From Heligmosomoides polygyrus polygyrus (lineage: Eukaryota > Nematoda > Chromadorea > Rhabditida > Heligmosomidae), in NCBI GenBank assembly GCA_947396885.1, contig OX377204.1, positions 49,153,139-49,217,138 of the forward strand: DNA of 64,000 nucleotides, written 5' to 3'. The notes below the pieces were generated by a model. That model had not been told where the DNA came from. It ran no database searches and worked only from the letters and a program-made list of their open reading frames with translations. A program made the translations under genes and the position numbers. Below, piece by piece: positions 33,745-45,000 of this stretch; within the stretch, counting starts at the first letter, position 1, and each line of letters starts with the position of its first letter.

Positions 33745-34980
33745 ATAATGAAGATCCACCATACAAAAATCTCGAAAAGCACACAATAAACAAACACACA
33801 TCAACTTAACATGCCGATATTTTACAAAGAGATAAGCTGGAATCTTATTGAAAACATGCTAAGTAAACTATGTGCTTCCATTTCTGTTTCGTTAATGTGA
33901 AATTGACCACCAATTACAGTGAATAGGAATTGATTACCTCGTCTCAAGCAAGACTTGTCCTGCAAATCACGAATTCCACTACACCAATGTACAACACGGC
34001 CTTTCTGTATAAATTTGCGTGTGGCTGGTGCAGTTGTATAGAGATGATTTTCTGCATGGTAATCTTTTGCTGTCTGCGCCCTCCTACCTTAGGGATAGCG
34101 GTTCGGCGTTCACGTTGACATTCAATCGATCTCTTGTGCGCCAGCAATGGCCCTTCCGGCAAGCAGATCATGGTGCGCTTCATGCGAGGGAGGTCGGGGG
34201 TTCGATTCTCCTGCGTTGTGGTTTACTTGCATTTCAACTGCTTAAGATTTAAAGGCTTTGAGGTGTAAGCAATTCTGAGGCATTTTTTGTGTATTTTACC
34301 AGCCAATGCGCTTCGCCGCTCGAAGAGCGCAGAATCCAGCCGCGGACTCTCCCGAGCGACGAAAGCAGTTTCCACACAAGCAGCTTTGATGGCACACACC
34401 CTGCAGTCCTTCTCTAGCCGAGTTCTGGAAACAGGTGATGTGTGATGCTTCGTTCCCACTCTTCTAGGTTCACTTCCTAACCAACTCGACAAGTGATGAA
34501 GCGTGAGGGAAAAAGAGACGACGCAGGTGTACCAGTCACACGCAAATTTACGCATAAAGGCCGTGTTGCACATTGGTGCAGTGTAATGGAATTCGTAGAT
34601 CACTACCAGGTTTCCTATTCAAGAGTTGGAAAATCCCTACCTGTACCGTTGTGCCCTCTCCTGATGCCTTTGACCAAACATGTTATTAACTGTGACAAAT
34701 CGAGGAACACCTCGTTCGTTCACCATGATTACTTGAGTAGGCGAGCTCTGTGGAAGATTAGCATGGTAGCTTCCAACTGTAACGTCGTCTGGAGGGGGGG
34801 GGGGTCGTACTCTCTCGGATTTGGCAGAGGATTCTCTCCAATTTCAAGTTTTCGGATGATGTTTGCATCTATTAATAAGTTTCTTTTCAGGTATGGCTAC
34901 GACAATGCGGAGACATACGAGCACTTGCGTCTCCTGGAGTTTAATGAAATATTATTGAATATCAAAAAATTTTTAATGCC
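33745..34980. other. no recognisable gene; one tRNA-like B box
   Basis: Around 34130-34290 the sequence GGGAGGTCGGGGGTTCGATTCTCCTGCG, then TTGCATTTCAACTG, matches the arm of element A, with a consensus B box (GGTTCGATTC). It is a solo arm fragment. A G-run lies at about 34793-34804. The frame 34493-35002 has no recognised domain. Confidence 0.45.
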
Positions 34981-34984
34981 GACC

Positions 34985-37370
34985 ATTTACAGTGAAAAAT
35001 AAAGATTTCCTGTCCGCAGATTTGGAGTCAGTGAGAGGTTTTCCTAGGATGTCACGACACGGCAGTTTTCTGCCTGAAGGAACGACATATACTTCCAAAA
35101 TTGCACTAAAAATTTCAAGTGTTAAAGAAGAATTAAGTGCTTTCCCCACAAGGTTTTTAAGATTGCAAGATTTTTGGAGCGCTCTTCGAATCGGAATGGC
35201 AACCGAAGGACGGACTTTCCTCGAAAAAAATTTCTCTCTGCAGGATACAGCACTAGAAAGTGAAATTGTACCCTATAGAATTTTAAGCCCGTTTGACCCA
35301 CAGTGATAAAACTATGTTTTTCCGAAACGATCTTCTATATGATCAGACGTCTCAATTTAGCGTCATTTTGCCGAAAAAATATCCACCCACTAATCACATA
35401 GAATATGCTTCTTTTAAAACCTGCTTTTAAAGCATAGAAGCCACATTTATGGAAGCTTTGTGCATTTTCCAGAAGCCTCAAAAATCCTCGAGTTATAGCA
35501 GTTCACATGCGGCTACTGCATTCTCTGACATCATCGATCGCAACTGAAGGATGGATGGACTCCTCGCGAAAAAAATTTCTGCCTTCTGAAGGAAAGGACG
35601 ACAGAGAGTGGAACTGTGCCGTATAAAATTTTAACTCGTGCTTACTGTACTTGAAAAAAACTAAGCTTCTCTGATGCGATGACGATATGATTAGGACAGA
35701 TCGTATACAAAATTCTGGTTTTTCATGAAAAAAAAATATCTCTTAGACGAATCAGACCAGCCATACGGGTAAAATTCTGCCGCAAAACTTCCAAGCCTTG
35801 ATCAATGTACAGTGAAAAATCAAGATTTTCTGGATCGAACAGGTTGAATCCACCTCTGGTCGACTTTGCACCAACGTCATCGGAGCATAAAATTGAGCGT
35901 TCACAAAAAAGTTCATAACTCGTTAAGTTTTTCGAATTTTGAAAATTGCGCTAACTTTTCAAAAACTAGAAAAAGAGCGCTTTCTCGCTATGTAGGCAGC
36001 GATCTCTGAAAAAGGGCTTCTAATGCGCGCTGGGAGGGGTCCAATTTCTGGTCCAGTTCGCGAAAATACGTGCCGAAAATCGAACCCTCCCGCGCATGAA
36101 GACCCCTTTTTGGAAATCGGTTCTTATATGAGAGCACATTTGCTCTAGAAAACACATTTGCTCTATTTTTGATGAGCGAGCTGGATTTGTGATTTTCGGA
36201 AAACAAGCCAAGACCCAATTTTCAGAAGTCGTTAACTGAATCCTTCACCTTCGTCATCTGAGTGATTGCACAAAAATGTTCATAACTCGGCTTATTTTCG
36301 CAAAATCAAAAATCCAGCTCACTCATCAAGAAATGTAGCAAATGTGCTTTCTTGCCATATAAGAACCGATTTCCAAAAAAGGGGTCTTCATGCGCGGCAG
36401 GGGGTTCGATTTTCGGACGTATTTTCGGACGCGAAATGGACCAGAAATTGGACCCATCCCGACGCGCATGAAGAGCCCTTTTTGGAGATCGTTGCCTACA
36501 TAGCGAAAAAAAGCGTTTTTCTTCTAGTTTCTGAAAAGCTAGCGGGCTTTTGAAGTTTCGAAAAACTTACCGAGGTATTAGCATTAGGGTGAAGTCAGTT
36601 CAATTTTTTACGCTCAAAAGTTGAACCATCGCCGCGTATGAAGGGCTCTCTTTCGGAAAATGATTCTTACTCACTCGACAATCACTTTTCTTCTAGTTTC
36701 TGAAATGCTAGCGGAATTTTCAAAATTCGGAAAAGTTACCGAGTTATGAACCTTTTTGTGAACGTTCAATTTTGTGCTCCGATGACGTAGCTGCAAAGTC
36801 GACCAGAGGTCGATTCAACCTGTTTGATTCAGAAAATCATGAATTTTTCACTGTGAATTGATCAGGACCTAGAGGTTTTTGTGGCAGAATTTTATCCGTG
36901 TGGGTGGTCTGCTTTGGCTAAAAAATAATTTTTCATGAAAAACAGGAAATTTGCATACGATCTATCCTATCGTCATCGCAGCTCCGTCATCGCCGCGGAG
37001 AAGCTTGTCTTTTTCTGTACGATACACAGGGCATGGATTTTTGCTGGCTTCATTTTGATTTTTCATGATGCTTCCTTAGGATGGTAGAACATGATTTCCA
37101 TGGGAATTGCATCGTTCATCATTTGTTACCTGCTCCGTAATCGATTCGATGAGCGCTTCAAAAAAGTTTTATAAGGAAAGCGCTTAAGTCGTACTCAGAA
37201 AGTAACACTCAAAATTTTATATAATACAATTTCGGAGCACAATTTCAGAAGCAGACGTCGCTCCTTGAGGTAGAAAAATGTGTCGTGTCCATGACGTCCT
37301 GAAAAAAAAACCTCCACAGAACAGCGATGATTGGAAGACTGCTACCAGAAAATCTTTATTTTGAAATGTC
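34985..37370. repeat. 2.4-kb imperfect palindrome P1 (foldback element)
   Basis: The left arm (34985-36230) and right arm (36255-37370) are inverted copies around a centre near 36,245. Checks at several depths agree: AAAATAAAGATTT near 34995 versus its complement near 37355, AGATCGTA near 35698 versus TACGATCT near 36956, GGTCGACTTTGCA near 35857 versus its complement near 36793, and the CATGCGCG module near 36100 versus 36390. No transposase is seen. Identity looks roughly 75-90 percent with gaps. Short frames in the arms are mirror images and are not genes. Confidence 0.8.
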
Positions 37371-37534
37371 GAAAAATAGCATTCAAAGCTTCAAAGAATT
37401 TTATAGTGTTATGAAAGCATGTATTGTTCAGGGGCCTCTTTTTCATGTTCTCTTCAGTGTCGAAGCCGCACCTGAAAAGAAGAACCAAGGATTCAAAATG
37501 CACATAAATCCTTAAAGAAATTAAGAAATATATA

Positions 37535-38540
37535 TATACATATAATATATATGTATACATATATATATAATATAATACATATATATAATATATAAGGGAT
37601 AAATATATAATAGGTGCAGGATGACACTTTGCTCAGGAGAAATGCCACTGGTCTCCAACACAAGTCGCAAAATGACATTCGAAACTCACGAGCAATCTTT
37701 CGAGAGATCGCTTCTGCTCAATCCTTAGAGTACCCTCTCAGCCGAAGATGGAGGAAAGTGAAGACAGAGAACGTGCACTTTGGCCAGGAATGTCCGGTGT
37801 CAATGCCTTCACTGAACCCAACGCTTGGAGAACAGGGCTACTTTGGAGGGGCGGCTTCTCATGCGTAGGTCATGGGCTACGACCAAACAAGAGTCATGCA
37901 GGCTGGAGGATGGCGATCGGTTCAGCTTCCAAATGCTCCGTCAGCCCGCTTGATCTTGCTACGGATCTTACCAACTCGACCTTATGACCCAATGGCATGT
38001 CATGTTCTCATTGTACGCCCACATCATGGACTCATTTTAAGTACATGTATAATTCCTCTCTTCCTCTTCTCTCGCTTCGATCTCTCTCGCTTTTTGGTAG
38101 CAAATACAATGTGGACTCTTCTACATGTTAATCATTTGCTCACTGCACATTAAAATTATCGACAATTAATCACTATTCATCACGAGATGCTATTCAGTTA
38201 TTCGTGTCACGTATTATTTCACGACACCTCTCACTACCTGCTCTTGCAAGCTGTAGGTAGTCACAATTGGAAGTTGCCTGCTGTATGAAGTTAATTGTTA
38301 TGTTAAGGGATAGACCACAGGTTGATGTCGCCTTCAGTGTAGATTCGCTGTCACTTAATAGTTGCATATATCAACTATCATTTGGTGCATCTCGTACATA
38401 CCCGCTCCTATTACTCATACCTAATAATAATACATATATATTATTATTATTATAATATATATATATATATATTTATCCCTTATATATACATATACATACA
38501 TATATATATACATATATAATATATATAAGGGATAAAACAG
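37535..38540. repeat. AT-rich microsatellite blocks bounding an 0.85-kb segment
   Basis: TA/CATA-rich tracts lie at 37528-37606 and 38427-38530. Each includes the motif TATAAGGGATAAA, and the right block also has its inverse (TTTATCCCTTATATA at 38470), forming a hairpin of about 68 nt. The segment between (37,610-38,420) has no recognised coding content. Confidence 0.6.
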
Positions 38541-39289
38541 TGGAAGAGAGGGAGGGGGTCGTATGAATTCCGCCTCGGAGAGTGGAGGGGTCGTAAATTT
38601 TCGTCAAAAATCGGACCCAACGCTTGATCCTGCATCCGAGTCTTGGCTCCCTCTCGCCCTCTCCCAGTTCCCACAACCTCACGCAAAAGAGCGTACGTAT
38701 TCCCCGACGACGTGGTCACCGTGCACGTTGTGCACTGCACTGAACACCGAAGTCGACGACTCGGGCGCACTTCGGTGAGTCAGCTGTTTTATTGTTCAGC
38801 GGCTCAGTCGTTCCTTAGCAGTAATTGTCGCTGGAGTCCAGTGGCCTCGTGGCGCTCAGAAGTTAGGCGAAATCAAGCGAAGGACTTCAGACACGTCTAG
38901 ACCTCCAGGAGCTTTTGTTGTCTGGCAGAGCGAGTGAGTGTCACTCGCGATTAAACCGCCAAGCATAGTGACGAGTTGCCTCACTGTACTCAGGCGGTCG
39001 CTGCTGGACTACCTGCTCCGTTAGCTCGCCAATCGACAAGGTGCGCTCGGGGGAATTTTTAGTTTTCTTTTTTGTAGCTTAAGCCGTTTTATCGTGTTCA
39101 TTTTATGTCTTTTCCATATATCCTTGTTGCTTGTGCTGGTCGTACACATAATTTTTTGTTTCCGCCGTTTTCCGCGTTTCCTATGCCGTTTTGCGATCTC
39201 TTCCGCAGCTTCGCGGTTCTTGTGGGGCTTCTTTCTTGCATCATTCGTCCGCTACATTTCCTTATTGTTTTTAGATTATTTCTGTACCA

Positions 39290-40850
39290 CATATCCTTTT
39301 TCGGTACTGTTGTACTGTCGTACCATCCCAGACAAGCTTCGCACAGCTTCTCAACTATCGGGTGACACCAAAACTTTGCCGAATCGAGTCGTTCCGCATT
39401 CGCTCCAAACGCGTGACACCGACCGTCCGCCGCAGCATTTCCGTTTCCATTACGCTCGGGCACCCTTCAGTTTACTTTAGCTGGCCAGTACTCAACTCTG
39501 TAAATAGCTACAGGTCGGAGGACTGCTCTGTAGATCTTCGATTTAAGCCGCTCTGGTATCTTCTTGTCGCAGAGCACTCCCGTCAGAGAGCGACATTTGG
39601 ACCACGCTGTACTCGTGAGCTGGCTTCATCGAGCAGACCGCCATCGGACGCGATTGCTGATCCTAGGTACTCGAACAAAGAAGTACGTGGCAGCTCAATG
39701 CAGTTTCCCTAAATGGAGCTGGACTCATCTTCGTCAGCCGTCAAACACTCGGTCTTTCTGACATTAAGTTTGAGTCCAAATCTCTCCAAGCGATCGCACC
39801 AAGCTTGTACCAGCCGCTGGAGTTCAATCTTATCTTTGCGAGCGAGGATTACATCATCAGCGTAAAGCAACGTCCAACTGGCTGCTGAAGACACGTGATA
39901 TGGCATCCATAACGACGATGAAGAGCAGTGGGGAGAGCGTAGACCTTTGACGTACTCCGACAGAGATGGGGAACTTCATTGACGTACCTGATGGCGCTTG
40001 CACTCTACTCCTCGAACAAGAGTGGCCGCAGGCACTCAATAAGCTCTTCGGAAACGTTATGCTGTCTTAAAGATCACCATATCACTTCACGCGGAACATG
40101 ATCGAAGTCCTTTTCCAAATTAAGGCAAGACGCACAGTCTTCTGTTTCTAGCGATTCCTTTCTAGAAGTAGCCGAACGTAGTGTATGGCACCGTTAATGC
40201 CACACCCAGGTACGAAGCCACACTGGTTGGTAGAAAGCTGGACGACGTCACGAATGCGTCCATCAACAATTCGTTCGAAGACCTTCTCTGCTACAACCTG
40301 ATTAAAGAACTTCGCCAACCACTCAGCTGGGTACCAGGATTTCGACTTCCACAAATCGGCCGCCAGATCATCAGGGTCCGTTGCCTTGCCTGGCTTCATC
40401 CTCTTTAAAGCTGCTTCCGTCTCCTCGACAGTGATTTTCTGAACGGGACAGTACACGGGAGGGGCAGAGGGAATGGCTCTATGGGCAAACTCTACCGAGA
40501 CTTCCTCGAAGTAGTTGCGCCATCCATTCAAGGCCATTTCGCTGTCCATTTGGTGATGACCATTCTCATCGTTGATGCCACACAACTTTTCAACATCATC
40601 TATCTGGCGATGACGGACCTTGGCGAGTCGATAAAGAAATCGCTCATCATCGCGCGACTCAAGTTTCATGAGTGGCCCTTGCAACTGCCACTGCCTTCTT
40701 GGCCGATTTCTTCGCTTCCTGATGACGCGCCATTTCTCGGCAGTCTTATCGCTGAGGAATGTATGGCTCGTAGGCTTGTTCTTTAACTTAGGTAATCCGC
40801 AGCCACGTCTGCATGTTGACCTTTCATAGTGCTAAGTTCAACACCGTGGA
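39290..40850 (-). pseudogene. RTE retrotransposon, linker plus RT, decayed
   Basis: On the minus strand from about 40850 are linker remnants (KVNMQTWLRIT), then SRDDERFLYRLAKVRHRQIDD, INDENGHHQMDSEMALNGWRNYFEE, KITVEETEAALKRMKPGKATDPDD and WYPAEWLAKFFNQVVAEK. The last joins directly to VFERIVDGRIRDVVQL, so the segment carrying PIWKMKG...YRPIRLLSH is deleted. The catalytic box is intact (WTLLYADDVILA, about 39876-39840) in another frame. Degraded C-terminal blocks reach about 39290. It is the same family as the copies at 16, 23.7 and 29.9 kb. Confidence 0.88.
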
Positions 40851-40852
40851 TA

Positions 40853-41035
40853 TGTCGGCCGTATGCCAGACTTCACAAAAGGCATTGTAGATCTACGGCT
40901 GTTATCGATCGATTTTATCGATTTTTGCCCTAAGTTGGGCATTGGGAGTCGCGTGAATATGTCGGCCGTATGCCAGACTCCACAAAATGGATGCGGTATA
41001 GATCGGCCGGCTGTTATTTATCGATCGATTTTTGT
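40853..41035. repeat. direct repeat, two copies 113 bp apart
   Basis: ATGTCGGCCGTATGCCAGAC occurs at about 40853 and again at 40966. Each is followed by CTGTTAT...CGATCGATTTT. It is a simple tandem duplication next to the RTE fragment. Confidence 0.7.
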
Positions 41036-41634
41036 TAAGAGCTTACCGTTCAATCAGTGTATTTGTTAGAGAATAGTTACATTCACAGGTTCATTGAAAA
41101 TACGAAATGACTGTTTCTGCCACTTGAGCGAATCACCAGAAAGAAATGAGACCGACGATCATGGCTGGCCTATTCGTAGCTACGTAGCTTCATAGCGGTG
41201 TGATATTTCACCTTTTTAGACGTCGGTCTACCATTATTTGCCGTTAGGCGAAAGCATTGTTTCTTGTTCAAGTTCTTGAACGGTCAATCAGTCACCAATC
41301 CCAAAAATGATAGTTTCAAGCGACCTAGAAGCATACAGGGTTCAAGCAGATTGTGTACCATTCAAATGTCTTGTAAACTTTTCGTCTGTTCCTCATGAGT
41401 ATCACTTTACAACACACAAGTTCTGCTTTGAGAGCAATTCGTCTTCCAGCTAACAAGGGAATTAGACGCTTCCATGAGTCCTTTGATCCTATAATGTGTT
41501 CTCCACCTCACTTTTACCATGCAAAGGGGGTTTGTGGGAGGCCTCTCGATGTTTAACGTCGTGTTTAACTAGGGAGGGGATCCGTTATGTCTTGCTTCCA
41601 CTTTTTCTTCTGGGCTGTCGTCTGTCATGCAGCC

Positions 41635-41795
41635 TGATTTTAGAATATTCAAATTCGAATATTCTAAAAATCGCGTTATTCGATTGCATTCGAATTCGAA
41701 TATTCAGAAAAATCACGTTTATCGAATATATTCGATTTCGAATGCTCGAAACTTTTCGGTGTCCATTCGAATATTCAAAATTTTTGCGAGAGCAT
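41635..41795. repeat. cluster of TTCGAATATTC palindromes
   Basis: The motif ATTCGAATATTC and variants recur about six times over 150 bp, with short palindromes throughout. A single ATTCGAATATTCGAA also appears near 46792. It may be the subterminal repeat zone of a DNA transposon. It lies 0.3-0.4 kb upstream of the BROX start codon. Confidence 0.55.
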
Positions 41796-42064
41796 AAGTA
41801 TATTGAATTTTACGCTTGCGAGCAGTACCGCGGAAACCCTTTCAGTCCTCTACATCTTGTCAAGGCGTTCTAGGTGGGTCTGCATGAGAGTTTTGACTAA
41901 TTTGCTTTACATTCCCCTGACGTACATGCACTGAAAGTTGGGTGTTATTCTCACTGCTTCATGTTCGTTGTCGTATCTCAAGATGCAGACATTCGAGGAT
42001 CCGCGACCAATACAGACAGCTACATGTGTAGCTCGAGCTGTGTGCTTAGCGCATTGTAAGCCTG

Positions 42065-42076
42065 TTCAGGTCCAAC
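42065..42076 (+). promoter_or_regulatory. likely trans-splice acceptor before the BROX start codon
   Basis: TGTTCAG ends at 42069, followed by a 7-nt leader (GTCCAAC) and the ATG at 42077. An acceptor this close to the start, with no coding sequence before it, is typical for spliced-leader addition in nematodes. The match to TTTCAG is good but the pyrimidine tract is short. Confidence 0.55.
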
Positions 42077-45000
42077 ATGTCGCACTGGTTTCACCGCAAC
42101 CCTATGAAGCCTTCCAGCTTCGTGAAGTTCGAGCTGAAGGGAATTCTTACTTCAGATGCTTCCTCGAAGATATGCGGGTGGGTAAATTTCATTCCTTTCT
42201 CTTTCTTTTAATGCTGTTTAGACCAATGTTCAAATATTCCACTATTGGCCACTATCTTCCGCTCAATTCATTATTTCAACTGTGCTGGCGCACAGGATCG
42301 CAACTCACTCTTCTCTACCAAACTCTTACCCAAAACTAATACAGCGTAAGGTTGTGAACGCAGGCATATCGACATCGATGCAGATGTGCTAAGCGAAAAG
42401 CTAATACGAGAACCAAGAGGCGGGGTTGGTACGCAGCGCGACTGCATGGCTCCATTTCAGCTGAAAGGCCCCGCTTTATTTTAGCGGCTCCAAGAATCGA
42501 AGAAATTGTCGCCCATACTTCGTCCGGGATCATCACCATGATATCTATTTGGAGAGCGCATGGTATACCTGTCGGAGAAGACCGCTGCTGCCGCGAACAC
42601 CCGATTCTAGATGCTTCGTTCGGGTTTCCTTCTCAGGTTAATTGGTAGTAGAACTTCTGGGAAGGATAAAGCACTGGCTTTTCCATCGGCTGGCCACAGC
42701 AAGTAACTGTATGAACCAAATAAGCGTTCAAACGGCCTTTACGATATCTCATAGAAGTAGTGGCGCATCTCGCCGACGCGACTCAGAATGCTGATCTCCA
42801 TACTTTCATCCTTATAATATTCATTCGCAAAATTTCGGCGAATTGTGGTAGGTTAGAGGATGAAGGTTGGTGTTAGTGAATTGTTTTACCGCACATTCTG
42901 TTTCAAGGGGATATCTTAAGTGCAATTTGGATGCGCATTTGGCAGCACTGTGTGCAGTGCCTTGTGGTGTCCAGTCGATGGGCAAGCCAAGCCATTATCC
43001 TTGCCGGACAAGTCTGGTACAGTGCGCCTACCTCATAAGAATGGAAGGCTTGTCTAGCCTTGGCAGGAAATCCGAACCAGGCCCTTGAATCGAAGCTACT
43101 ACGCGCCCAAAAGGGTGGACACCACCCACCGTGAAGTCCACAATGGGTTACGGTAGGTGTTTGTACGATGCTTTGTGAGGTGCCGCGCAGAGAATAGGAA
43201 AGCTTAGTTTTCTGTAACCTCTCAAAATCGGCTGCTCGAGGGAGGCTTTCTGGATGGGTGAGGGACTGAACTTACGAATGACATCGCTAATTGCGGCGAC
43301 CTATGGCGCAACGCGGCAAGTCCGCGACACAAGAACGGAGGCAGCGGACGGTTGACATTTCTTCTACCGTAATCGACGCGCAATATGTGTTTGTGGTGCA
43401 GTCACGGACGACCGAGATGACGTACGAGTTGACTCCTATACTGCATTTTTGTGGCGATAAACACTCAGTTGTGGTGTGCGAGCCGAATCTGTACGAAGAA
43501 AAAATTTTCGCCTGTCAGATAAATTCAGTGTGGTACTTCGAAAGAGGGGACCACCTTCCAAGAAACTTTAATTACACGAACAAGGAAAAACGAGGCATAA
43601 TGTTAATGAAGAAGACAAACAAAAAACAACGCTGGTGTTTTCTGTGCTCTCCTCCGCTGAGGCGATTGACTGATGTGAATTCCGTAGGAAACCGTATTAT
43701 TCTAGGACAGTAGAATGAGCATGTTCGAGATTGCTTGAGACATGACAAATAGAACGGTGTTCATATGAGATGGTTAAAACCACTTCTGAGTGATCTGTGA
43801 GCCAAATGAGTACAAAGAAAAAACATTCACCGGTCAGTTAACTTCACTCTGGTACTTCGCGGAGAGGGGGTCACCTTCCAATAAACCCTAGTTATGCGGA
43901 CAAGGAAAGGGAGACATGATATTAATGAAGGAGACAAACAAATAATAAACTAATGTTTTCTGAGCCCAGATTTGGACAGAAGGACTCCTTGGTGTACCCT
44001 GACTAATCCATCAGTGTTGGAATTACCTACATCCTGGAGTTCTTTCCCTTGCTAAAATTTGGAGGCAAACTAAGGTGCTCTCAGCAATCGCTGAGTTTTG
44101 CAGTCTGTTTGTTGCGTCAGCGTTTTGAGGGCTACGAAGATCATTTGCCTAGTCAGGTGGAATGTACGATAGCAGAATGTTTCGGAGCACGAACTGTTTC
44201 TGAGTACCTGTGGTGCATCGAAAGTGTTTCGTGCGGTTTCAATTTCATTGCAAAGAAATCAGTATCAAAGGAGAATGCCGCTTGGCTTTATGAGTCCATT
44301 TGCATTTTCGTTTGAATGCCTTGCGTCTCGTCTAAATTTTTTCTCCGTTTTTTGCCAGCTTGTTCACCTGATATTTTTGTCACATTATTGAAACAGTGTG
44401 GTGTTTCCTTCGTTTTCCTATTTCTTCTGTGCCAACGAAGGTGGAAGATGAAAATGTTTGTTTCCCACTGGTCTACTAACGTAGAGTGGCAACGACATCG
44501 CTACACTCTGCGATGGGTAGCCGTGCAGACTACGAAACGATTGAAATGCCAGGCGTAAAATGAACGTTTCCACCTACCATCCTTATTGGCGCAGAAGACA
44601 TAACAAAACTGAAGTGTGAGTCCCTAGGTCCATATGATATTACTTGATGCCTTTCCATAAGCTGCGACCTCGCCTCTCGATCTTACTCTTCAGAAGCTTT
44701 TTCCCGGAAGGAATCCAATATTTGGCGCTAACGCAGCCTTCATCTCGGGCGTCCGTGACTGCACCACAAGCACATATTGCGCGTGGATTACGGTAGAAGA
44801 AATGTCAACCGTCCGCTGCCTCCGTTCTTGTGTCCGCGACTACGTCTGCAGACTCGGTGCCTTGACCCGCCGGCAGCGCGACATCCTTCACCGCACCCGC
44901 GACCACATTCAGGTCTATGGGGCAGACGAGAGGTGAAGAAAAACCAGGATAGATTTCTACAACACATTTTAAGGGCCTGCGAATCTTCAAGATCTGAAAG

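Noticed and set aside
35988..36553. Similar short frames on both strands (DFQK-G-x-HAR/MRGR motif)
   Set aside because: They are mirror images from the two arms of palindrome P1, not conserved proteins.
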